Positions 43,625 through 52,834 of a stretch of DNA of 64,000 bases are shown one piece after another. The stretch lies in assembly GCA_023392995.1 (NCBI GenBank), contig JAEWMZ010000249.1, forward strand, positions 15,708 through 79,707. The letters run 5' to 3'. The notes beneath the pieces were generated by a model. It did not search any database, was not told where the DNA came from, and was given only the letters and a program-made list of their open reading frames with translations. The stretch is from Bacillota bacterium. Its GTDB lineage: Bacteria; Bacillota; Clostridia; Lachnospirales; Lachnospiraceae. The position numbers and the translations under genes are program-made. Each line of letters starts with the position of its first letter. Positions within the stretch are counted from its first letter, which is position 1.

Positions 43625-45214
43625 ATGAGCAGCAAAAGAACAATTTTTCAGGTAAATGGAAAGCCATTTATTGCAATCGCAGGAGAAGCGCGGAACTCAA
43701 GTGCGTCAAATGCCCAGTATATGCTGAAAGTATGGGAACGAGCAAGGGAATTAGGTTTGAATACTGTACTTCTTCCTGTATCATGGGAGTTGATTGAGCC
43801 AGTAGAAGGACAGTTTAAGTTTCAACTAATGGATGACATTATTAACCAGGCAAGAGAAAATGGAATGCATATTATTTTTCTTTGGTTCGGTAGCTGGAAA
43901 AATGCGTCATGTATGTATGCACCGGAATGGGTAAAGAAGGATATGGTACGTTTTCCAAGAGCACAGGTGGAAAAGGGAAAAAATAAAATTAGACTTGTCA
44001 ACTTTTATGGAATGGAATATACCACACTTTCCTATTTAGGTGAAGAAACAAATCAGGCGGATGCAAAGGCATTTACAGAATTTATGAAACACCTAAAGAA
44101 TGTAGATGAAAAACAGCGTACCGTAATTGCCGTCCAGGTAGAAAATGAGGTCGGTATTATGGGAAGTGCCAGAGAGCATTCAGATGATGCTGATAGATTA
44201 TTTGCGGAGGCTGTACCAGAGGAATTTCTTTCTTATATGAAGTATCATACTGCAGAAATGGAACATGGAATCAAAGAGGTTGTGGAAAACTGCGCTGAGA
44301 GAGGAAGCTGGGAGGAAGTATTTGGGGCGTACGCAGAAGAAGTTTTCTCTGCCTATTATATTGCAAGTTATGTGGAAAAGGTTGCTTCTGCAGGAAAAAG
44401 AGTGTATCCCCTTCCAATGACAGTAAATTGCTGGCTGGACAAGGGTGCAGAAGTGGGCATGTATCCATCTGGAGGACCAGTGGCAAAGGTAATCGAGGTA
44501 TGGAAATATGCAGCGCCATCTATAGATGTATTTGCACCAGACATCTATGTGCCAAATTTTTGTGATGTATGTGATACATATACAAAGCTGGATAATCCGC
44601 TATTTATTCCGGAAACAGCTACTCATTCTCATGCAGCTCCACGACAGGTGTATGCAGTTGGTCATTATCATGCAACATGTTATGCTCCTTTTGGATTTGA
44701 AGATATGGGACATCCATTTGAAGATAGTGATGCATTTCTTTTCGGAATGGACACTTCAGACCCATTGCTGCAAATACCTCAGAACGTAGACGAATACAAA
44801 TGGTGTTCCAATACACTAATCAGCATGATGGAACTTATTACGAGCAAATATGGAACCACCGATTTGCAGGCGGTTATTTCCGAAAGAATAGATCATGATG
44901 AGGAAAGTAGTACCATGATATTTGGAGAATTTGGATTTAAGATAATAATGAACATGCCAATCATAACAAGAACAGATGGCGTTTGTATGATCGTAAAGGA
45001 AAGTGAGGATACCTTTTATATTTTGGCAAATGGATGTATTATTGCGCCATTTTCTGTGAACCCAGGTAAACCCAACTATGATATCATTTCCATCGAAGAA
45101 GGAAAATTTGCAGATGGAAAATGGGAATCTGGACGTAGATTAAATGGGGATGAGAGTAGACTTTGTTTCAATACTTATACTTTGATAAAATTAAAAGTTT
45201 TTGCTTATAATTAA
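43625..45214 (+). CDS. GH35-like beta-galactosidase (DUF5597-type)
   Basis: The start at 43625 follows GGAGGA by seven bases; the earlier ATG at 43568 has none. The 529-residue protein has a TIM barrel of clan A: IAGEARNSSASNAQYMLKVW, LPVSWELIEPVEGQFKF, acid/base Glu175 in VQVENEVGIMG and nucleophile Glu330 in NPLFIPETATHS. The pattern fits the GH35 relatives with a DUF5597 C-terminal beta domain (residues ~400-529). These are exo-acting beta-galactosidases or related enzymes. There is no signal peptide. It forms a module with the divergent AraC gene, and the pair is bounded by the two 128-bp repeats. Confidence 0.82.
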   Translation: MSSKRTIFQVNGKPFIAIAGEARNSSASNAQYMLKVWERARELGLNTVLLPVSWELIEPVEGQFKFQLMDDIINQARENGMHIIFLWFGSWKNASCMYAPEWVKKDMVRFPRAQVEKGKNKIRLVNFYGMEYTTLSYLGEETNQADAKAFTEFMKHLKNVDEKQRTVIAVQVENEVGIMGSAREHSDDADRLFAEAVPEEFLSYMKYHTAEMEHGIKEVVENCAERGSWEEVFGAYAEEVFSAYYIASYVEKVASAGKRVYPLPMTVNCWLDKGAEVGMYPSGGPVAKVIEVWKYAAPSIDVFAPDIYVPNFCDVCDTYTKLDNPLFIPETATHSHAAPRQVYAVGHYHATCYAPFGFEDMGHPFEDSDAFLFGMDTSDPLLQIPQNVDEYKWCSNTLISMMELITSKYGTTDLQAVISERIDHDEESSTMIFGEFGFKIIMNMPIITRTDGVCMIVKESEDTFYILANGCIIAPFSVNPGKPNYDIISIEEGKFADGKWESGRRLNGDESRLCFNTYTLIKLKVFAYN

Positions 45215-45246
45215 AGATATAGAGCAGAACAATGAGAGGCTAGAGG

Positions 45247-45374
45247 AAAAGGCAGTCCAAGAGGGCTGCCTTTAAAGTTATGAATTTCTATACTTTTTGC
45301 CAATATAATTTATTAATATATGGAATCAAAGGTTAAATCAGTAGGTAACACTCCTGAACAAAATTAAATATCCT
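45247..45374. repeat. 128-bp direct repeat, copy 2 (contains terminator)
   Basis: This is the second copy of the block at 42204-42331. Its end covers the last codon of the AraC gene at 45373. The stem GGCAGTCC/GGGCTGCC then TTTAAAG acts as terminator for the GH35-like gene. Confidence 0.9.
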
Positions 45375-46572
45375 AATTGGAAATTGTTTTTAAACGATAG
45401 TCATTTGGAGTAATCCCTAGCTTCTTTTTAAATACATTCTGAAAATAACTTTGACTAGAGAAACATAAATAAAAACTGATTTCACTAATAGATTTATTCG
45501 TATAGGTCAAAAGATATTTTGCTTCTTCAATTTTTCTGCTATTAATAAATTCATTGATACCAAAGCCTAGCTCCTGTTTAAATTTGCGTGAAATAAATGA
45601 GCGGCTTTTATTAACATTAGCTGCTACATCTTCAACAGTGATAGGGCGATTGGTATTTGCATTAATGTAATTAATGCATTCATATATACATAATGAGATA
45701 CCAGAAGGTATTTTCGATGCAAGTACACGCTCCGTAAAATCAAACATCAATTGATACTGCAAGTTATAAATGTCTTCTACTGAATGTAACTTTTCCATCT
45801 TCTGTATATAGACATCACTTAATTGATACGCACTTTCCATATCTAAGCCACCTTTAATCGCTGCTCTCGTAACTAAGGTTGTCCCGGCAATAAATAGATT
45901 CTTGATTTGTCTGATACCATTATCTGCTACTACACCAGGTGTTAATACAATTGGGGCTTCCAGAAGTTTTTTTAAGGCAGCCAAATCACCATTTTCAATA
46001 ATGTTTAAGTATTGCTTTTCGAATTGATAAGTATTATGAAAATGTTGTTCTTCTTTTGCATTAAAAATTTTTGAGGTATGCTCTGTTGCTATTGGGAAAA
46101 GAATCTTACGGTTTTTATAATCTAAGATATTTTCCATAGTAAGTGTGGTAAAATTGATAGAATAATTAAGGAAACAGAGCGTGTGAAGAAAGCGATCAAA
46201 GGTCATTTTTGGAAATCCATTAATTAATTCATTTATTTGATTCATATGGCTTAAGGAGATAGAAGCGTCCTGCATAACTTCTTTTATCATCTCTTTTGAC
46301 AGTAGGACGTTGGTGGTGGGACCAATGACAACACAACTATCCTTATTTTCATCAATTTTTACGATGCCAATATATATGAATTGCTTTGTTACGAGAAATG
46401 TAACGCTTTGAGGTTGATTTACTAAGACTTCCAGATATTTTTGAACAATATCAAGAGCTGAGTCAGCAGGAGGAAGTTGAAGCATTAGAGTATCCTTTTC
46501 ATAAAACCGTATCGGAATATTGGTGCAATTGTATAGGTAATTACAAAAGAGTATCACATCATTGTTTTTCAT
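45373..46572 (-). CDS. AraC-family regulator with PocR-like sensor, paralogue 3
   Basis: This 399-residue protein is of the same subfamily as the regulators at 30373, 31592 and 51270. It has an N-terminal sensor, the shared middle element KNLFIAGTTLVTRAAIKGGL, and the AraC DNA-binding domain (ITVEDVAANVNKSRSFISRK, SISEISFYLCFSSQSYFQNV, LGITPNDYRLK). AAGGAGGTG is an ideal ribosome binding site. It is divergent from the GPH symporter at 47032, and the space between contains RCAATA repeats, so this regulator most likely activates the symporter. The ligand is unknown. Confidence 0.9.
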   Translation of the reverse strand: MKNNDVILFCNYLYNCTNIPIRFYEKDTLMLQLPPADSALDIVQKYLEVLVNQPQSVTFLVTKQFIYIGIVKIDENKDSCVVIGPTTNVLLSKEMIKEVMQDASISLSHMNQINELINGFPKMTFDRFLHTLCFLNYSINFTTLTMENILDYKNRKILFPIATEHTSKIFNAKEEQHFHNTYQFEKQYLNIIENGDLAALKKLLEAPIVLTPGVVADNGIRQIKNLFIAGTTLVTRAAIKGGLDMESAYQLSDVYIQKMEKLHSVEDIYNLQYQLMFDFTERVLASKIPSGISLCIYECINYINANTNRPITVEDVAANVNKSRSFISRKFKQELGFGINEFINSRKIEEAKYLLTYTNKSISEISFYLCFSSQSYFQNVFKKKLGITPNDYRLKTISN

Positions 46573-46611
46573 TATGTCACCTCCTTAACTAATATTATAA
46601 TACCAGACACA

Positions 46612-46960
46612 TTTTTACAATACAAAAATAATATGCACCAATCTAATAAATTTAAAACTAATGATTTTGAAGCTTAACGAAGTTCTAGAATGACTGGTAT
46701 TAAATCTTAAAGTAATACGTTAACAGTTATTAATAATTAATGTGGAGGTGTGTTGATGAAGAGTGTAACAAACATAACTCCTAAAAAATATAGGGAAACA
46801 GAATAAAGCTTGCAGGAACTGATTTAGAGGTATCACAAATTTTCTCTTTTTACCAGACCGGTAGCTATCGTGTTGTATAAGGCTAAACAGTATGAAAAAT
46901 AATAAAATAATTCTTATCTGAAAAAGCACATTATTACAATAAATCACACATGCTTACAAT
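46612..46960. promoter_or_regulatory. Divergent control region AraC / GPH symporter with TTACAAT repeats
   Basis: TTACAAT occurs at 46934-46940 and 46954-46960, exactly 20 bp apart, ahead of the symporter. A third element, TTTTTACAATACAAAAATAA, lies at 46612 beside the AraC start. No gene is present between 46573 and 47031; the short minus-strand frame there looks random. A 20-bp direct repeat suits an AraC dimer. The -35/-10 boxes were not fixed. Confidence 0.5.
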
Positions 46961-47031
46961 AATTTTAGCATAATGAATGATAAAATATGAATATCAGAAA
47001 ATAAGTACATATGTTTTGTAAGGAGAGGAAA

Positions 47032-48429
47032 ATGTCAAAAAAAACACTTGGAAAAGACAAATTTGGAGTTCAGAAAGTAATGCGTATCGGTGATTACTTT
47101 GGTGATTCATTAGGCCAGTTTGCACTCAACGCAATGTCAGGTCTGATAGGACAGCTGACATATTTTTATACAGATAAGATAGGTATGGCGGCAGGTGCAA
47201 TTGCAACTCTTTTCTTTATCTGCAAGGTCATTGATGCATTTACAGATGTAATTATGGGAAATATCGTAGACCATACAGCACCTGGTAAGGAGAAATACAG
47301 ACCTTGGCTTCTTAAGATGGCTATCCCTGCCGCGATTATTATTGTTATGCTATTTACAATACCGACCAGTTTTTCGGATACTGGAAAACTGATCTATATG
47401 GCCGTGACAAACTTATTGCTAACAGCTGTTGTATATACAGCGATTGCAATTCCTTTCACATCTCTTATGGTTGTTAGAACGAACAGCCAGGAAGAGAGAG
47501 GAGTGATGGGTATCTGGCGTGCAGCTGCTGGATATGTATCAGGTATGGTTATTGCGATTGCGATAATACCTATCACAAATGCATTAGGTGGAAACCAGGC
47601 TGCATGGATTAAGTTTAGTGTGGGAGTTGCGTTTATAGTATTATTAGCATTTCTTATTTGCTATACAAAGGCAAAGGAGCGTGCAGTAGAAACAGGAGCG
47701 GAGGAGCTAGAGACTGCGGATGTTATTGAGGAAGTGGCGGTTCCATTCTGGCGTGCTATTTCAAACCTTTTTCACAATAAATACTGGGTTATTATTCTGG
47801 TTATGGGCGTTATGACAAACCTTTCTTATGGTATCAGTGGTGCGTCTGGCATATATTACTGTAAGTGGATTTATGGTGATGATAATCTCATCGCAATTCT
47901 TGGCGCAATTGGACTTATTCCTACATTGCTTGGATTTATTCTTGTTGGCCCGATGATTAAGAAACTTGGTGTTACCAAGACACTTAAGGTGTCCATTTTC
48001 ATTGGTATGGTTACAACGGCCCTTCGTATATTTAATCCAGTAAACTTTGTGTTTAACACAGTTATGGGCTGTTTTGCATCCTTTGCAAACATTCCGATGA
48101 TGTGCCTTGGCGGTGTGTTGACAGCAATGGCAGTCGACTACAATGAATATAAGTATGGAAAAAGAATGGTTGCAACAAGTCAGGCAGCAAGTGGTTTTGG
48201 TGGTAAGATCGGCTCTGGCGTCGGAGCATCAATCGTTGGGTGGAGCCTTGCAATTGCAAATTATAATGGATTTGCTGAGGTAGCTACTCCGGCAGTAAGG
48301 CAGGCAATCTTCGCAATTGGAATTTATATTCCACTTGTGCTCTTTATTGTTATGTTTATACTCCTATTAAAATTTGACCTAGAAGCAAAACTTCCAGCTA
48401 TGAAGGAAGAAATCGCTGCTAGAAAGTAA
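47032..48429 (+). CDS. GPH-family glycoside:cation symporter, second
   Basis: The start is at 47032, after AAGGAGAGG; the ATG at 47011 lies upstream of that site. The 465-residue protein has about twelve helices and GPH signatures: GDYFGDSLGQFALNAMSGLI, DVIMGNIVDHTAPGKEKYRP, VVRTNSQEERGVMGIWRAAA, and YNEYKYGKRMVATSQAASGF. It imports a glycoside or oligosaccharide with a cation. It differs from the symporter at 11255 (different helix 2-3 loop and different C-terminal signature). It is probably controlled by the divergent AraC gene through the repeats upstream. A short terminator follows. Confidence 0.9.
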   Translation: MSKKTLGKDKFGVQKVMRIGDYFGDSLGQFALNAMSGLIGQLTYFYTDKIGMAAGAIATLFFICKVIDAFTDVIMGNIVDHTAPGKEKYRPWLLKMAIPAAIIIVMLFTIPTSFSDTGKLIYMAVTNLLLTAVVYTAIAIPFTSLMVVRTNSQEERGVMGIWRAAAGYVSGMVIAIAIIPITNALGGNQAAWIKFSVGVAFIVLLAFLICYTKAKERAVETGAEELETADVIEEVAVPFWRAISNLFHNKYWVIILVMGVMTNLSYGISGASGIYYCKWIYGDDNLIAILGAIGLIPTLLGFILVGPMIKKLGVTKTLKVSIFIGMVTTALRIFNPVNFVFNTVMGCFASFANIPMMCLGGVLTAMAVDYNEYKYGKRMVATSQAASGFGGKIGSGVGASIVGWSLAIANYNGFAEVATPAVRQAIFAIGIYIPLVLFIVMFILLLKFDLEAKLPAMKEEIAARK

Positions 48430-48438
48430 TGAATGTAT

Positions 48439-48468
48439 AGGGGGTCAATGTTTGATGACCTCCTTTTG
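48439..48468 (+). terminator. Rho-independent terminator after symporter
   Basis: The stem AGGGGGTCA (48439-48447) pairs with TGACCTCCT (about 48455-48463), with one G-T pair or bulge, followed by TTTTG. Confidence 0.6.
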
Positions 48469-48494
48469 CGCATATTTGAAGGTGAGAATGCTGT

Positions 48495-48623
48495 ATGAAG
48501 ACACAGGTTACAAATCCGTATTTGCCACTTGATGTATGTGTGCCAGATGGAGAACCACATGTATTTGGGCATCGCCTATATGTTTTTGGTTCTCATGACG
48601 AAGAAGGGGAAATATTAGTTTAA
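48495..48623 (+). pseudogene. GH43 N-terminal stub
   Basis: The 42-codon frame begins MKTQVTNPYLPLDVCVPDGE then PHVFGHRLYVFGSHDEEGE and stops at 48621-48623. The stretch NPYLPL-x5-PDGEPHVFG-x-R-x-YVFGSHD is the standard N-terminus of GH43 enzymes (first propeller blade with the base Asp region). The remaining ~300 codons are absent. A weak ribosome binding site is still present. It is a deletion remnant between the symporter and the permuted GH3. Confidence 0.8.
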
Positions 48624-48666
48624 TTAATATAGATTTCGTAATAGATTGACGATTAGGAGGACAAGA

Positions 48667-51093
48667 ATGGAACAATACGAAAATGAACACCTGGCACTTG
48701 TGCTTGAGAATGCAGCAGAGTGTACCGTGCTACTCAAAACAAATGGTAAGTTTCCAATAGAAAAAGCTGGCAAAATTGCTGCTTTTGGGTCGGGAATGCG
48801 ATACACCATAAAAGGGGGAACAGGTTCTGGAGAGGTTAACTCCAGGGTTACATATACAATCGAGCAAGGACTTGAGAATGCTGGCTTTGAAATTACTTCT
48901 AAGAATTGGCTCGATGAATATGATATGGTACGAGTACTTGCAAAGAAGGCTTTCATAAAACAACTGAAAGCTGAAATCAAGAAAAAACATGAGAATCCTT
49001 TTTTGTATGCTATGGGTAAAAATATGAAAGAACCTTACCATGAGCTTAAGCTTGAGGGTGAGGGAAATACAGCAATTTACGTTGTAAGTCGTATTTCAGG
49101 CGAAGGAAGTGACAGAGAAGTAGTCGAGGGCGAAGTAAAACTTGCCAAGGCAGAGATCCGCGACATTCTTGCGTTAAACAAAAAATATGAACGATTTATG
49201 ATTGTTTTGAATGTGGGCGGAGTAGTTGATTTGACTCCTGTTATGGAAGTAGAGAATATTCTTTTACTTTCACAGCTTGGTGTGGACAATGGAAAAGTAC
49301 TTGCAGACATCCTTACAGGTAAACAGAACCCTTCTGGAAAGCTTACTACTACGTGGACATCCTGGGAGAATTACAGCAAAGAAGGAAGTTTTGGAGAGTG
49401 GGATGAAACCAGATATAATGAGGGCATTTATGTGGGGTATCGTTATTTTGATACCTTTAAAAAGTCAGCCTTATTTCCATTTGGATATGGACTATCTTAT
49501 ACAAAATTTGAGCTTACTACGGTTGCTGTTAATGCGATTGCTAATGAAATTACGGTCAAAGTTAAGGTTAAGAATACAGGTGCTGCGGCTGGTAAGGAAG
49601 TGGTTCAGGTTTATGTTTCTATGCCAAATGGAAAACTTGATAAGCCATATCAGGATCTTGTTGGTTACGCAAAGACTTCCCTACTTACCCCAGGGCTGGA
49701 AGAAGAGCTTAAGATTACTTTTAATCTCTCTGCTTATGCTTCCTATGACGAGGAGATTGCAGGCTATCTATTAGAAGCAGGAAATTATATCGTACGAGTT
49801 GGAAATAGTTCTGTTTCAACTTCTGTTGCAGCAGTTCTTTCTCTGGATGAGACAATCTTGACTCTTAAGACAAGAAATTGTCTTGGAAAGCCTGATTTCT
49901 CTGACATCAAATCACAGAATTTAGAGTTAGAAGATATTCCTGAAAAAGCAGTTCATATTTCCCTTTTTGCAGCTGATATCATACGTGAAGAAGTAATCTA
50001 TGAGGGAACGTATGAAATTGATGAGAGAGTAAAGGCTCTTTCTGATGAAGAATTGATTTATCTTGGAATTGGAAATTTTAATCCAAAGGGTGGCGCATTA
50101 AGCGTTATTGGAAATGCAGCAATGCATGTTGCTGGCGCAGCAGGCGAGACAACATCAGTGCTTAAGGATAAGGGAATTAAGCCTTTAATTATGGCGGACG
50201 GCCCTGCTGGTCTTCGTGTTTCAAAATTATATTATGAAGATGAAACTGGTGCACATGATGCTAGCGGAGCGGGAATGATTCCGGAAAGCGTGCTTGAATT
50301 TATGAATCCATTCGTAAGATTTATTGCAAAGAAGATTGCTGGATCAAAAAAGATTCCAAAGGATGCAGTAATTAAAGAACATGCTGCTACAATGATTCCA
50401 ATAGGAACTGCTATCGCACAAAGCTTCAATTATGAGCTTGCGAAATCCTATGGGGATATGGTGGGCAGTGAAATGAAAATGATGGGCATAAATCTTTGGC
50501 TTGCTCCAGCATTGAACATTCACAGAAGTATTTTATGCGGTCGAAATTTTGAATACTATTCGGAGGATCCACTGGTATCAGGGTTAACTGCGGCTGCTAT
50601 AACAGAAGGTGTGCAGATACATGATGGCTGTGGAACAACCATTAAGCATTACGCAGCTAATAATACAGAGACCAATCGTTTTTGCAATAATAGTCAGGTT
50701 AGTGAACGTGCTTTGCGAGAGATTTACCTCCGCGGATTCGAAGTGTGCATAAAGAAAGCACAGCCCCATGCAGTAATGACGAGCTACAATTTATTAAATG
50801 GAACTCATACATCGGAGCATAAAGGTCTTATTGAGGATATGCTTCGAAGAGAATTTGGCTTTAAGGGTATCGTTATGACAGACTGGGTAATTGATATGAT
50901 GGCAGACAAGAAATCGGCATATAGAAGCGCGTTGTCAAATGAAGCGGCTAAGGCTGGTGGAGACATTTTCATGCCAGGTGGTAAAGGCGATTATAATCAT
51001 GTGTTACAGGCTCTTAAGGATGGAAGCCTCACACGTGAACAATTGGAGATTAATGGGACAAGGGTGCTTCATATGATTGATAAACTGGCATAA
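48667..51093 (+). CDS. Glycoside hydrolase family 3, domain-permuted (C-domain before barrel)
   Basis: The start at 48667 follows AGGAGGA; the ATG at 48646 is upstream of it. The 808-residue protein has the GH3 domains in swapped order. First comes the alpha/beta sandwich (NAAECTVLLKTNGKFPIEKA, ILLLSQLGVDNGKVLADILT), then the fibronectin-III-like domain (FPFGYGLSYTKFELTTVAVN, NTGAAAGKEVVQVYVSMP), and only then the TIM barrel (PLIMADGPAGLRVSKLY, ILCGRNFEYYSEDPLVSG, nucleophile Asp739 in IVMTDWVIDM). This order is known in some Clostridia/Ruminococcus beta-glucosidases. It has a long acidic region between. The barrel's last part ends at the stop; no helical tail is attached, but one relic lies just downstream. 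Confidence 0.9.
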   Translation: MEQYENEHLALVLENAAECTVLLKTNGKFPIEKAGKIAAFGSGMRYTIKGGTGSGEVNSRVTYTIEQGLENAGFEITSKNWLDEYDMVRVLAKKAFIKQLKAEIKKKHENPFLYAMGKNMKEPYHELKLEGEGNTAIYVVSRISGEGSDREVVEGEVKLAKAEIRDILALNKKYERFMIVLNVGGVVDLTPVMEVENILLLSQLGVDNGKVLADILTGKQNPSGKLTTTWTSWENYSKEGSFGEWDETRYNEGIYVGYRYFDTFKKSALFPFGYGLSYTKFELTTVAVNAIANEITVKVKVKNTGAAAGKEVVQVYVSMPNGKLDKPYQDLVGYAKTSLLTPGLEEELKITFNLSAYASYDEEIAGYLLEAGNYIVRVGNSSVSTSVAAVLSLDETILTLKTRNCLGKPDFSDIKSQNLELEDIPEKAVHISLFAADIIREEVIYEGTYEIDERVKALSDEELIYLGIGNFNPKGGALSVIGNAAMHVAGAAGETTSVLKDKGIKPLIMADGPAGLRVSKLYYEDETGAHDASGAGMIPESVLEFMNPFVRFIAKKIAGSKKIPKDAVIKEHAATMIPIGTAIAQSFNYELAKSYGDMVGSEMKMMGINLWLAPALNIHRSILCGRNFEYYSEDPLVSGLTAAAITEGVQIHDGCGTTIKHYAANNTETNRFCNNSQVSERALREIYLRGFEVCIKKAQPHAVMTSYNLLNGTHTSEHKGLIEDMLRREFGFKGIVMTDWVIDMMADKKSAYRSALSNEAAKAGGDIFMPGGKGDYNHVLQALKDGSLTREQLEINGTRVLHMIDKLA

Positions 51094-51128
51094 ACAAAAG
51101 GTCTTAATAAATATTATTCTATCAGATA

Positions 51129-51241
51129 GTTCCAGCAATGTTAGATGGACCAATGACTAATTTGCTTATCAGATGACGATGGCGGAACTCGTTGGAATAG
51201 CACCTGAAGCAAAAAAGGATCTGAAAAAGATGAAAGAGTAA
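51129..51241 (+). pseudogene. Relic of a C-terminal helical module
   Basis: One frame reads VPAMLDGPMTNLL, the next FAYQMTMAELVGIAPEAKKD then LKKMKE and a stop at 51239-51241. FAYQMTMAELVGIAP lines up with KFAYGQTIAELTAMMP of the GH78 at 19942. A frameshift separates the two parts. The parent enzyme is gone. Confidence 0.55.
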
Positions 51242-51269
51242 ATCTGGAAATGTTCGCAAAAATAGAAAG

Positions 51270-52459
51270 TTACTTTTTTACCCCGCGGCGGTACTGCAGC
51301 GGGGTCATTTTATATTGGTTTTTAAAGCTGTTCTGAAAATGGCTCTGACTGGAAAAGCATAAATAGGAGCTAATCTCGGAAATACTTTTGTCGGAATAAG
51401 CAATAATTCACGCCCCTCCTCAAGCTTACATCTTTTAATAAAGGCTGAAATATCAAAGTCCAGTTCCTTTTTAAAAAGCGTAGATAGATATCCTCTGGAA
51501 AGGTTTACATGTTTCGCTATATCGGAAACCGTAATATGCTGGTTTGTATTATGTTGAATGAATTTGATTGCTTTTTGTATAATCGGGTCACCATTGGTAT
51601 TGGCACTATTTTCTGAGACACGATGAGTGAAATCTGCCAGCATTTTTGAACCAAGAGATAGTATTGCTTCTATACTACTCTGATTTTCCAGCAACTGGAT
51701 ATAGGCATCAGACATATGGAAGGCGAGATCAGAAGGAAGTCCACCACGAATGGCGGCTCTGCAGCATAAAGCAACAGAGACGATCATAATATTTTTCTGA
51801 TTTCGCAGCGGAGAGTTGGCGATGATTCCGCTGTCAATCTTATAGGAAGATGTAAAGAACTGCTTTAGTCCTGGTTCGTCTCCAGCTTCAATAAAACCAT
51901 AAAGTAGATCTTCTATCTGCAACGAGTTATTTTCATAGCTGGATTCTTTATTGATATATTGTAAATTCGTATATTTTTTTTGAACATCATCCTCAAAAGC
52001 AGGTATGGAGGATGCAGTAAGCTCATATGGGATATGGTTTTCCAAGTTAGCAGAGTAGGAAATGAAACTAAGTAGTGCCATAAATTCATTGTGGTTCATT
52101 TGTGGTATCTGATAAAAAAACTGCTGTAGCTGTTCCTGGTCACTTTTTGGTACACTATATTCTTGTCGAATGGAAAAAAGTGCAGAATTGTCATATTTAA
52201 CACTTGAAATGGGACCGATAATATAGAATCCATTTTGCTTTTTGTCCTTTATATAGCCATACAATCCACCAAAATCCGTAAGCTGATAGGAGATAGTGTG
52301 ATCAGAACTTAAAAAAGTATGGATGTATTTGTCCAAAGGAGCATATGTAATTCCGGAAGCCGGAAGAGAAAAGGCAAGTTTGTTCTTGTAGTAATAGTAA
52401 ACAGGAATAAAAGTGAAGCTGTATAAGTAAGTGAGAAATGGTTTGATATGCTCATTCAT
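51270..52459 (-). pseudogene. AraC-family regulator with PocR-like sensor, paralogue 4, frameshifted near its 3' end
   Basis: The start is at 52459 (MNEHIKPF) with an AGAGGGG site upstream. The uninterrupted frame runs to 51305 and has the shared middle KNIMIVSVALCCRAAIRGGL and the first AraC helix-turn-helix (ITVSDIAKHVNLSRGYLSTL), but the last 30 residues turn into an unrelated tail after EEGRELL. In the next frame the expected end is intact: AYSDKSISEISSYLCFSSQS then MTPLQYRRGVKK, with a stop at 51270. Restoring one base near 51400-51402 gives 396 residues, the usual length. Either the gene is damaged or the base is a sequencing error. It is divergent from importer B. Confidence 0.85.
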
Positions 52460-52506
52460 AGATGGATACCCCTCTTTGGAACTGGTAAAAATAATATTAT
52501 AATAAT

Positions 52507-52777
52507 ACAATAAATATTACATTAATGCAATATGAAGATCAAAGACGCATTTAGTATAATGCAATACAGCCCATGGCAATTGGATACATTATAAATTTAA
52601 AATGAAGAGAAAGATAAGTATGTTGTTTCATACCTAGAAGCATCATAAAAGATAATTCATTCGTTATCGGCCAGACTTGTTATTATCAATGGTTCTTTAA
52701 TGCGTGCAAATAGAAAACGGTCACCTTAGATAATTATATTACAAAAATGAAATATAATGAACAAATATGCAATATGA
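52507..52777. promoter_or_regulatory. Divergent control region AraC / importer B with RCAATA repeats
   Basis: ACAATAAAT (52507) and GCAATATGA (52527) are 20 bp apart, and GCAATACAG lies at 52561. Nearer the permease, ACAAAAATG (52741) and ACAAATATG (52761) are again 20 bp apart, with GCAATATG at 52769. So each divergent promoter has a repeat pair. The gap of 375 bases has no gene. This is the clearest case of the motif in the window. Confidence 0.5.
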
Positions 52778-52834
52778 AAAATGGCGATTTACGTAGAATA
52801 ATAACGTACTAGTGAGAAAGTGAGGAGAGAGAAA

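Noticed and set aside
49277..49774. 165-residue plus-strand frame within the permuted GH3
   Set aside because: It is a shadow of the GH3 frame, with the skewed composition (Leu/Arg/Met-rich) typical of out-of-frame translation.
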